A DNA stretch of 64,000 bases from Mucilaginibacter straminoryzae. Lineage in GTDB: Bacteria; Bacteroidota; Bacteroidia; Sphingobacteriales; Sphingobacteriaceae. This document shows positions 1 to 7,086 of this stretch, piece by piece. Below the pieces are notes generated by a model that did no database searches, was not told the origin of the DNA, and worked only from the letters and a program-made list of their open reading frames with translations. The stretch is from contig NZ_JALJEJ010000004.1 of assembly GCF_022953055.1 (NCBI RefSeq), positions 372,001 to 436,000 of the forward strand, written 5' to 3'. A program made the translations under genes and the position numbers. Within the stretch, counting starts at the first letter, position 1. Every line of letters starts with the position of its first letter.

Positions 1-732
1 GACCCGGGGGAAACGGCCGTGGCCGAATCCGGTGCTTTTATGATGATGGACGAAGGCGTACAGATGCAGACGATCTTCGGCGATGGCAGCAACCAACAGG
101 GCGGCGGCGGCATTATGGGCAAAATCTTCAGTGCAGGCAAGCGCTTACTGGTTGGCGAAAGCCTGTTCATGACGGCATTTACCCACATAGGTGGTGTAGG
201 CAAACGCAGGGTTAGCTTCGCTTCGCCTTATCCTGGTAAAATTATCCCGATAGACCTTGCACAAATGGGCAACGCCGTAATTTGCCAAAAAGATGCTTTC
301 CTGGCAGCGGCAAAAGGTGTGGCGATCAACATCGAATTCCAGCGCAAGCTGGGCACCGGCTTATTTGGTGGCGAGGGATTTATTATGGAGCGCTTAGAAG
401 GTGATGGCATGGCCTTCCTGCACGCCGGTGGTCACGTTTTTGAGCGTGTGTTGCAACCTGGTGAACAGATTAAAATTGACACCGGGTGTTTAGTTGCCTA
501 TACTCGTGGTGTCGACTTCGATATACAGTTTATCGGTGGTATCCGTAACAAACTGTTCGGCGGCGAAGGTTTCTTCTTCGCTACACTAAGAGGCCCTGGC
601 CGGGTATGGATACAAACCTTGCCGGTTAGCCGGTTGGCCAGCCGTATTTTAGGCTATGCAACAGGCCCACGGCGCGAAGAAGGCAGCATTTTAGGTGGTT
701 TAGGCAATTTATTAGACGGCGACGGCTTTTAA
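1..732 (+). CDS. AIM24 / TIGR00266 family protein, 5' end cut off
   Basis: The frame is open from base 1; the residues before the first in-frame GTG at 19 (DPGETAV followed by AESGAF) match the segment this family has near its N-terminus, so the real start is left of the window. The protein is glycine-rich throughout, with a Gly run near residue 28 and repeated GGEGF/FFGGEG-type turns, as expected of the beta-sandwich AIM24 (TRAP-like) fold. Bacterial members have no firmly established function; yeast AIM24 is mitochondrial. No signal peptide can be judged because the start is missing. Family call is from sequence character and memory of the family; function is unknown. Confidence 0.75.
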   Translation, partial: DPGETAVAESGAFMMMDEGVQMQTIFGDGSNQQGGGGIMGKIFSAGKRLLVGESLFMTAFTHIGGVGKRRVSFASPYPGKIIPIDLAQMGNAVICQKDAFLAAAKGVAINIEFQRKLGTGLFGGEGFIMERLEGDGMAFLHAGGHVFERVLQPGEQIKIDTGCLVAYTRGVDFDIQFIGGIRNKLFGGEGFFFATLRGPGRVWIQTLPVSRLASRILGYATGPRREEGSILGGLGNLLDGDGF

Positions 733-871
733 ATTTTATGGCTTTTAGGCACAACTGTATGTGCTTAGTTTTCAGCCATTCCCTTGCTAATCTTAGCTGA
801 TTTTTAAACCTTGGCCTTAAAATTGTGTTTATGAATAATAACAATCAGTAATTATTTAATTCACATACCTT

Positions 872-1201
872 ATGAAAAAGATACTCGTTTGTATTTGCCT
901 TATACTTGGAATAGTTGTAGCAAATCTGAATGGATACGCACAGGAAAAGAAAAAAATGAGCTCACAGGCTAAAGGCGCCATTATTGGTGGTGCCGGTGGT
1001 GCAATCGCCGGCGGCCTGATCGGCCACGGTGTTAAAGGCGCGCTGATCGGTGGTGCTATAGGTGCCGGTGGTGGTTATATCATTGGTAACGAACACCGCC
1101 GTAACGTAGAAAAAAGAAGAGCAGCTTATCGCCGCGGTTACCGCAAAGGTTACTATACACGCGCTGCTTATCACAAAACCACCGTTAAGAAAAATTATTA
1201 A
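872..1201 (+). CDS. Small secreted glycine-zipper protein
   Basis: 109 residues. A clear signal peptide (residues 1-23, ending ..NGYA) is followed by a short basic stretch and then a glycine-zipper core at about residues 34-70 (repeated GGAGGAIAGG and GALIGGAIGAG motifs), and a basic, Tyr/Arg-rich tail. Glycine-zipper domains of this YMGG/17-kDa type insert in or lie against membranes; many are outer-membrane-associated stress proteins. It stands alone between the AIM24-family gene and a terminator, so it is probably a single transcription unit. Exact role unknown. Confidence 0.8.
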   Translation: MKKILVCICLILGIVVANLNGYAQEKKKMSSQAKGAIIGGAGGAIAGGLIGHGVKGALIGGAIGAGGGYIIGNEHRRNVEKRRAAYRRGYRKGYYTRAAYHKTTVKKNY

Positions 1202-1223
1202 TTTTAATAGATCGTATAACTGC

Positions 1224-1258
1224 AAGCCCCTGAGATGATCAGGGGCTTCTTTATTTTA
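1224..1258 (+). terminator. Rho-independent terminator after the glycine-zipper gene
   Basis: A perfect 10-bp stem (AAGCCCCTGA at 1224-1233 with TCAGGGGCTT at 1239-1248, loop GATGA) is followed by a T-rich tract. Confidence 0.9.
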
Positions 1259-1265
1259 TAACCTT

Positions 1266-1840
1266 ATGGATGCAACCATTAATTTGCAGCATACAGACCT
1301 GCTTTCTGATGAACGTTATCAGCTAAAAAAATATAGCTATCAACTTATTGATGGTGATCAGTCAACCAACAAAGTAACCGAGCTTTATATACGTCCCGAT
1401 GCTGTAGCCGTTTTACCTTACGACGAAGAAAGACAAACGTTTTTACTAACCCGTCAATTCAGGTTGGTGGCTTGCCTCAATGGTACATCTTCGGGGTATG
1501 TGATAGAGGCTTGTGCCGGTTTAATAGACGATAACCAACAACCAGAATAAACGGTAAAAAGAGAAGCTCTGGAAGAATTGGGGTACCAATTGGACAGTTT
1601 GGAAAAAATAGCCTCAGGATATACTTCTGTCGGCGCCATAACAGAACAGGTACATTTCTTTATTGCCCCCTATTCGCAACAACATAGAATTTCTAAAGGC
1701 GGCGGGCTGGAAGAGGAAGGGGAAGCGGTGGAGACATAGAAATAAGCGTTACCGATGCGTTGAAGAAGCTTCAAAACGGCGAATTCAATGATGTAAAGAC
1801 AATTTTAATGCTTCATCACTATTTTTTGAGAAGAACTTAA
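1266..1840 (+). pseudogene. NUDIX hydrolase (ADP-ribose / sugar-nucleotide pyrophosphatase type), disrupted
   Basis: The first 94 codons (1266-1550) encode the N-terminal half of a NudK/ADP-ribose-pyrophosphatase-like protein and stop at TAA 1548-1550 in the middle of the NUDIX box. Reading on in the same frame gives KREALEELGYQ, the catalytic REUxEExGU half of the box, and then a family-like segment up to EEEGEAVE. A second lesion near 1733 (best explained by loss of one G) shifts the rest into another frame, which encodes DIEISVTDALKKLQNGEF and continues to TAA at 1838-1840. About 190 residues would be normal. The restored protein is convincing, so this is one gene with a nonsense codon and a frameshift, not a short ORF. 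Sequencing error at both sites is the alternative. Confidence 0.82.
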
Positions 1841-1933
1841 CGAAATGCTTTTAAATTGTTTATCTTGTGCTAATGGCATTTCATGACATTTGGCTGACTA
1901 TTTGATACGATAGGGTAAACTCTGCAAATTAGG

Positions 1934-3148
1934 ATGAAGAAACTTTTCACCTGCTTTTCTTTACTGCTATTGCCTTTTATGCTTTTCGCACAAAAGCATA
2001 ATCCATTTGGCATTAACAGCGAAGAAGACACCGTAGGCAAAAAAGATTTGGTAGACCTGATTAAATCGCGGTTTAATTTTAGTTCTAAATCTGCCACCGA
2101 TATGAAGGAGTCTAATAAAGAGGTTTATTTCTCCTTTCTGCCTGGTAGTTCTTCTATTCCCGGTGGGGGCCGCGCGCTGATTACCACCACAACCGCATCT
2201 TTTTATGCCGGCGACCGGACCGAAACGAATATTTCAAGCGTTACCTTTGCACCTTACTGGAATTTTAAAGGAAGATTCGGCTTGCCGCTGCGCTCTGAGC
2301 TATGGCTAAGCCATAACGATTGGGTACTGCAAGGCGATACCCGTTTCCTGGAATATCCCCAATACACCTGGGGTGTGAATGCCAACCCTACCGACGACCG
2401 TAAACTAATGGTCGACTATAAGTATGTGCGTTTCTACCAAAGCCTGCTGAGAAGGGTAACCGATTATTTCTTTGCAGGTGTAGGTTACAACCTGGATTAT
2501 CATGCCGCTATCAGTACAGATGAAGTAGGATTAAAGCAGTTCTCCGGTTATAACTTCGGCACAGGAAAAGCATCTACCCTATCTGCTGGTATTACCTTTA
2601 ACCTGCTTTACGATACCCGAAATAACGCGCTCAACCCGCTGCCCGGTTGTTATTCTAATCTGGTGTATCGCTATAATTCGCCCACTTTTGGCAGCAACAC
2701 CCAATGGCAATCGCTTTATGCAGATGTACGGAAATATATTCCTTTGTCTAAAACAGGCGGCAAAAATATGTTAGCCTTGTGGAGCTACTACTGGACTACC
2801 TTAAACAAAGGCGTTCCTTATCTGGATCTTCCAAGTATTGGCTGGGACTTTTATAACCGATCTGGCCGCGGTATAGAGCAAAATAAGTATCGTGGCGAAA
2901 GCCTTGCATATCTGGAAGCTGAATATCGCCGCGACATCACCCGAAATGGCTTAGTAGGATTTGTGTTGTTTGCAAACGCCACCTCCGTAAGCGAGCCAAA
3001 CAACCACTTGCTAAAATATCTTCACCCTGCCGGGGGCGGTGGTTTGCGTTTAAAGTTCTGCAAGCAGTCCAACACCAACATCGCTATTGACTATGCGGTA
3101 AGTAAAGGTAACTCTACAGTGATTATCGGCCTGGGCGAAGCATTCTGA
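1934..3148 (+). CDS. Omp85-superfamily outer-membrane barrel (BamA/TamA C-terminal domain only)
   Basis: 404 residues with a signal peptide (cleavage about residue 19, ..LFAQ). The mature protein consists of alternating amphipathic strands with aromatic residues and ends in Phe (GLGEAF), typical of a 16-strand barrel; segments such as LLYDTRNNALNPLPG resemble the conserved strand-turn of the bacterial surface antigen (D15) domain. At this length there is no room for POTRA repeats, so it is unlikely to be the essential BamA; short Omp85 relatives are common in Bacteroidota and their substrates are largely unknown. It stands alone, with its own 5' gap. Confidence 0.82.
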   Translation: MKKLFTCFSLLLLPFMLFAQKHNPFGINSEEDTVGKKDLVDLIKSRFNFSSKSATDMKESNKEVYFSFLPGSSSIPGGGRALITTTTASFYAGDRTETNISSVTFAPYWNFKGRFGLPLRSELWLSHNDWVLQGDTRFLEYPQYTWGVNANPTDDRKLMVDYKYVRFYQSLLRRVTDYFFAGVGYNLDYHAAISTDEVGLKQFSGYNFGTGKASTLSAGITFNLLYDTRNNALNPLPGCYSNLVYRYNSPTFGSNTQWQSLYADVRKYIPLSKTGGKNMLALWSYYWTTLNKGVPYLDLPSIGWDFYNRSGRGIEQNKYRGESLAYLEAEYRRDITRNGLVGFVLFANATSVSEPNNHLLKYLHPAGGGGLRLKFCKQSNTNIAIDYAVSKGNSTVIIGLGEAF

Positions 3149-3156
3149 TTGATTTT

Positions 3157-3206
3157 TTGTACAAACAGACATACAACTGTACTAAAAAAATGTACAACGT
3201 ACAGTT
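3157..3206. repeat. GTAC-centred inverted repeats
   Basis: TTGTACAA (a perfect palindrome, 3157-3164) is followed by AACTGTAC at 3175-3182 and its exact inverse GTACAGTT at 3199-3206, with another TGTACA at 3191-3196 inside the loop. Such clustering of one palindromic core within 50 bp looks like an operator for a dimeric regulator, but no regulator is known to me for this motif in this group. Confidence 0.5.
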
Positions 3207-3370
3207 ACACACCCGACCTATGCCCTTTCGTTTGCTCTCCATCCTTCAAAATTTCGTCAAAAACACCTATTTTAAATTTATTTTAACTTTTTTAATCGAA
3301 AGGAAAAATGGGCACAGGGTTTGTTATATATCAAACACAATGAGGGGATGTGAGTGAGTGCAGAGAGTAG

Positions 3371-3400
3371 GGCCACGCGAAAGTGTGGCCTTTCTTATTT
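3371..3400 (+). terminator. Rho-independent terminator, GAAA loop
   Basis: GGCCACGC (3371-3378) pairs with GTGTGGCC (3383-3390) with one G-U pair around a GAAA tetraloop, followed by a T-rich tract. Confidence 0.8.
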
Positions 3401-3550
3401 TCAACCTTTCCGAAGTGGTTAATGAATGCAGCTATATCATATGCTTCACCCGGAAGATTTATAATATACGTCACATTTGAAAAGATTATTACCGTGTTTT
3501 AACGGTAAACATGTGAGATTTCCACAATATTTAATATTAAACATTTACAT

Positions 3551-3558
3551 TATCTTTG
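3551..3558 (+). promoter_or_regulatory. TATCTTTG -7 box upstream of response regulator
   Basis: A perfect match to the Bacteroidota -7 consensus TAnnTTTG, 81 nt before the start of the receiver gene. No good -33 TTTG is seen at the usual distance, so the call rests on the -7 box alone. Confidence 0.4.
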
Positions 3559-3639
3559 CTGCGCTATTGATTACTGTCTGAACTTTTATTTCAGAGCCGA
3601 TACAGAACTATTTCTTTTATACTTCCGTGAAGGTAGCAG

Positions 3640-4035
3640 ATGGTCTCAATGGATAACACGACATTTGAGATGCCGAAAAAGATTTTGATTGTAGATGATA
3701 ACCAGGATATCCTGGAGATTGTTCAGGAAACGCTAACCTATGAACAATTTGAGGTGATGGCAACATCAAATGGAGCTGACGTTATTGCGCTGGCGGAAGA
3801 GTTCAACCCCGACCTGGTGATCCTTGATTACCGTTTAGGTAATATTACAGGTGGCGAAATATGCCGTAACCTGAAGAATATGCCCCGCTTTGAAAACCTG
3901 CCAGTAATTATATTTACTGCGTACGTAAACAAAAGCGAGGAACTGTTTGCCTATGGCTGCGACGACACCATAGACAAACCTTTTGACCTTTCAGAGCTGA
4001 TCTACAAAGTAAACAACCTGGTTAACGCGCAGTAA
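3640..4035 (+). CDS. Orphan response regulator, receiver domain only
   Basis: 131 residues forming one receiver domain: acidic pair D19-D20, phospho-acceptor D63 in VILDYR, T93 after beta-4 and K113 in DKPFD. No output domain follows, so it is a CheY/SpoOF-like single-domain regulator acting through protein contacts or in a phosphorelay. No histidine kinase is adjacent. The first 11 residues may be optional: there are ATG codons at residues 1, 4 and 11. Its last 14 bases overlap the 3' end of the convergent GH5 gene. A second receiver gene lies on the far side of that gene. Confidence 0.9.
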   Translation: MVSMDNTTFEMPKKILIVDDNQDILEIVQETLTYEQFEVMATSNGADVIALAEEFNPDLVILDYRLGNITGGEICRNLKNMPRFENLPVIIFTAYVNKSEELFAYGCDDTIDKPFDLSELIYKVNNLVNAQ

Positions 4036-5269
4036 CCGCTTTATACCTGTTGTTTCCGATACCGGTAGCAGAGATATAATCTTTGTTCACTTTGCCATTA
4101 GGGTATCGGCAGCTTTCGGCCAGTGCCATCAGTAAACTTTTAGCCTCATTACGGTTGAGCGCCGCTTTGCGGAGTTGTTCCATGGTTTCCCTTTTCTTAC
4201 TTGCGTAAGCGAGCAGTTCGTCATACCCCGCAGGGCGTGCAAAGCTGATCATGCAACTTTCGCTTTCCATTTTCTTGTAGGGCCAGAACAGGTAACCAAT
4301 TTCATTTTTATCCAGCATCTTCGCAGAAGCCTGCAGCATCTCGTTACGCCCTTCGCTTATCTCGCCGCAAATTAAAGGAACATTATACCGGTTGCTGAAA
4401 TCGAGGTAATCTTTTAAAACAGATTGGTCTGCTTCGGTCCATGACTTGTGGAAGCTGTAAACACTTTTGGCATCAAACGGCTTACCAAATATCCTGAAGT
4501 TACTTCCCCACTGCGCACCCTGCATAATTACAATATGATTTTTATCCGTCTTTCTAATGGCAGCTACTATCTCGCGGTATAAGGGCTCTATCCGGGTATT
4601 CAGGCTGGCGATATCGAAATAATGCGCAACAGGTTCGTTCAGCAAATCATAACCCAAAACGGCAGGTTCATTCCTATAATGTGCGGCAATCCTTGCCCAT
4701 ATCTCCACTGCCTTCTGCCGGGCAGCAACACTGGTAAAGAGATCCGGATAACCATAACTGTCGTCAATATCGTCGCCGGTCTGTCCACCGGGGGCGGCAT
4801 GCATATCCAGAATAACCAACAACTTTTCTTCGCGGCACCAGCCAATCAGCCGGTCAAGTAACGCAAAACCCCTGTTAGGATCATTCGCACCTAAATAGGT
4901 TTCTGAAGTGAATAAACGATAGTTGAAAGGTACACGCACCACGTTACAACCCGCCATTTTAATAAAGCGGATATCTAACTGGCTGACGAAATTATTGAGG
5001 TAGCTATTCCAGAAAGTGCGCACATCATCAGGTCCGGCCAGTTCATTCACTAATTCTTCTATCTGCCGGGCAGAACTTACTTCTTTCATTTTAAGCATAT
5101 AGCCCTCCGGTGCAAGCCATCCTCCTAAATTAACCCCCCTGATCTGTAACGGGCGATTATCAGTCGTGTATAGTTGCTTTCCCTTAACGGTTACAAACTT
5201 TTTTGGCTGGGCGGTGGCAAATAGTGCAGCCAGCGTAAACCCAATGGCTAAGGCGGCCAGTTTTCTCAT
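4022..5269 (-). CDS. Secreted glycoside hydrolase family 5 (cellulase-like)
   Basis: 415 residues with a signal peptide (cleavage about residue 20, ..FATAQ). The TIM-barrel landmarks of GH5 are in order: RGVNLGGWL at 44-52, DMHAAPGGQ around 155-163, the acid/base in LLNEP (E212) and the nucleophile in CGE (E303), with aromatic FWPYKK after it. The family hydrolyses beta-glucans or beta-mannans; the substrate cannot be read from sequence. No SusC/SusD pair is nearby, so this is not part of a normal polysaccharide utilisation locus. It is convergent with the preceding receiver gene and divergent from the next one, an unusual setting for a glycosidase. Confidence 0.88.
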   Translation of the reverse strand: MRKLAALAIGFTLAALFATAQPKKFVTVKGKQLYTTDNRPLQIRGVNLGGWLAPEGYMLKMKEVSSARQIEELVNELAGPDDVRTFWNSYLNNFVSQLDIRFIKMAGCNVVRVPFNYRLFTSETYLGANDPNRGFALLDRLIGWCREEKLLVILDMHAAPGGQTGDDIDDSYGYPDLFTSVAARQKAVEIWARIAAHYRNEPAVLGYDLLNEPVAHYFDIASLNTRIEPLYREIVAAIRKTDKNHIVIMQGAQWGSNFRIFGKPFDAKSVYSFHKSWTEADQSVLKDYLDFSNRYNVPLICGEISEGRNEMLQASAKMLDKNEIGYLFWPYKKMESESCMISFARPAGYDELLAYASKKRETMEQLRKAALNRNEAKSLLMALAESCRYPNGKVNKDYISATGIGNNRYKAVTAR

Positions 5270-5413
5270 GATAATAAACTTAAGATGATTGTAATCACCC
5301 AGATAACAAATTTCTGCGCTTAGTGTTTAAACTGCCCCGGTGATTGGTACGAAACTTGCTTATTTATAATCACTTAGCTTTCAGGCATAATTTATAATTA
5401 AAACACATTTAAA

Positions 5414-5776
5414 ATGAGACGGATTTTAGCCATTGACGATGACGAGGACATCCTGGAAGTGATACAATTGATACTGGAAGATTCAGGGTACGAAGTCGAA
5501 ACCTTGTCAGACTACCGGTTGATGTTCGATAAAATTAAAGAGCATACACCCGACCTGATCCTGATGGATATAATGCTCGGCCCTGCCGACGGACGCGAAC
5601 TTTGCCGCTATATTAAGTTAGGTAAAGATACGCACGAAATACCTGTTATTATGATCTCTGCAAGCCACGAGCTTAACGACGTTTTACGACAGGAATGCGC
5701 CCCGGACGACTTTATATCCAAACCGTTTGATATACACGTATTACTCCGCAAAATACAAAAACAGCTGGCTGCTTAG
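5414..5776 (+). CDS. Orphan response regulator, receiver domain only
   Basis: 120 residues, a single receiver domain: acidic residues D8-D10, phospho-acceptor D52 in LILMDIM, S82 after beta-4 and K103 in ISKPFD. It resembles the receiver protein at 3640 in architecture and probably derives from the same family. No output domain or kinase gene is adjacent. The stop codon lies in the loop of a hairpin shared with the convergent DUF922 gene, whose coding end overlaps by 4 bp. Confidence 0.9.
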   Translation: MRRILAIDDDEDILEVIQLILEDSGYEVETLSDYRLMFDKIKEHTPDLILMDIMLGPADGRELCRYIKLGKDTHEIPVIMISASHELNDVLRQECAPDDFISKPFDIHVLLRKIQKQLAA

Positions 5777-5790
5777 CCGGCTGTTTTTAT
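5753..5790. terminator. Bidirectional terminator spanning both stop codons
   Basis: ACAGCTGGCT (5761-5770) pairs with AGCCGGCTGT (5775-5784) around GCTT, flanked by an A run on the left and a T run on the right, so it works as a terminator on either strand. Both convergent genes end inside it. Confidence 0.8.
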
Positions 5791-6912
5791 AAGCTCCTCT
5801 TCTATATATTTATTCCACTTTTCCTGCGCCATGCCATCTGCTCCGTGCCGGGTTTCGTTATCGTACTTCTGCTGTAACAGGTAGGCCTCGTGCAGGGTTT
5901 CCAGGTACTCTACGTTAATAGTCCCATCGTAATTCATAACCGGTAATGGCGCTGCAAGCAACTTTTTCTTGAAGCGTTCGCTGATGATCTTCTCTAAATC
6001 AAAATGCCGCTGCTCGTGGTTCAGGTTGTAGCTATCCTGGTAACCTGGTTTTACAGAACAGGTACTTTTGGGCACAAAGGTTTTTACTGCTATCTGCACA
6101 TAGATGATGCCTTTTTCTATCCACGTTTTTTCGGTGTAACCTATTCCGGGCATCACCTGCGCCGAATAGTTCCCCGGTCTTAGTTTATCCTGAAAATCAT
6201 CCCATTTTAATGGCCGAAGCTTGTCGTAGTAAATCGTGTCATTCTCCACCTTGTCTTTATAATCGGTGAACAGCAGTTTTACCCGTTTTGCTAATAGTGG
6301 GTTGGTGTCGGCCTGGGTGGTTAGCCAGTTATTAAAATAAACAATGGCATTTTCAAGTACATTTCTTAGTACAGGCTCCGCAGCATCGGGTTGCGAAAAC
6401 TTCCGGGTATAATGCGAACTACCCTTATAATCCACCAGCTTTACAGACAGATCATCGCCGGTTTTTAAATGGAAGGATAACACCAAATCAACCTTACCAT
6501 CTACACCACTACCACTGATCGGTATTTCATTCACATTCAGTGCCGATACTTTTATGATCACCGGGTGCAGATCCTTTCCAAAAGGGGCATTCTGTTTAAG
6601 GTAGCCTTCCAATACTTGAATTCCACCATCCAGATCGGCAGGAACGGGAGCAGGAGATTTCTGCAAAGCATCCGGCGAAAACGGCACAAGCTGACCTATT
6701 GTCTTCTTATCCTTACGGTTGTCGGCAAAGCCAGCCAAATAAAAGCCGGTAGCTTTTGTACGCATTGGTATATTACGAAGCAGCAAATGTTGCACGGGTT
6801 TATCCGTCGATTTAAAGGCTATTGTCAGTACAACAAATGGCAATAAAAGCAACAGGCAAAGCGCTCTACCCCTTGTGTTTGTAAAAATTGTCTTCATGTT
6901 TATAATAGCCAA
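5773..6912 (-). CDS. Secreted DUF922-like protein with HExxH motif
   Basis: 379 residues from the first ATG; the ATG at residue 6 (base 6897) gives a cleaner signal sequence (MKTIFTNTRGRALCLL..). The C-terminal part carries NHEQRHFDLEK (H299, E300, H303), the zinc-metalloprotease-like signature of DUF922, a family predicted to be secreted zinc proteases. The middle region around 95-200 is a separate unassigned domain. The activity is predicted from the motif only. It lies divergent from the long TPR operon and convergent with the receiver gene at 5414. Confidence 0.72.
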   Translation of the reverse strand: MAIINMKTIFTNTRGRALCLLLLLPFVVLTIAFKSTDKPVQHLLLRNIPMRTKATGFYLAGFADNRKDKKTIGQLVPFSPDALQKSPAPVPADLDGGIQVLEGYLKQNAPFGKDLHPVIIKVSALNVNEIPISGSGVDGKVDLVLSFHLKTGDDLSVKLVDYKGSSHYTRKFSQPDAAEPVLRNVLENAIVYFNNWLTTQADTNPLLAKRVKLLFTDYKDKVENDTIYYDKLRPLKWDDFQDKLRPGNYSAQVMPGIGYTEKTWIEKGIIYVQIAVKTFVPKSTCSVKPGYQDSYNLNHEQRHFDLEKIISERFKKKLLAAPLPVMNYDGTINVEYLETLHEAYLLQQKYDNETRHGADGMAQEKWNKYIEEELIKTAG

Positions 6913-7086
6913 ACGATGTCTAATTGTGCCTTATTACTAATTTAAGTCATTTTGACAAATAGCAGATTTTTTATCTCGACCTATACCATCATTTTCATAC
7001 CTTCGTTATTAGAAAAATTCAGCCGCTTGCGGACAAATACCTTTAGAAATGCATTTTATAGCTGTACGCAGCTTTGTTATTAAGTC

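Larger units (their letters stand above)
3149..3639. other. Intergenic region with GTAC inverted repeats, a hairpin terminator and a promoter-like box
   Basis: No convincing gene. The left part holds a cluster of GTAC-centred repeats (3157-3206), then A/T-rich sequence, then GTTTG/CAAAC arms at 3319-3323 and 3332-3336, a GAAA-loop terminator at 3371-3400, a TTACCGT/ACGGTAA inverted repeat at 3489-3508, and a TATCTTTG box at 3551-3558 that probably belongs to the response-regulator gene. The terminator lies 220 bp after the Omp85 stop, so either that mRNA has a long 3' tail or a small RNA ends here. Confidence 0.6.

Noticed and set aside
3157..3357. 66-codon open frame after the Omp85 gene
   Set aside because: It runs through the GTAC repeats and A/T-rich sequence, has no family likeness and no ribosome-binding signal.
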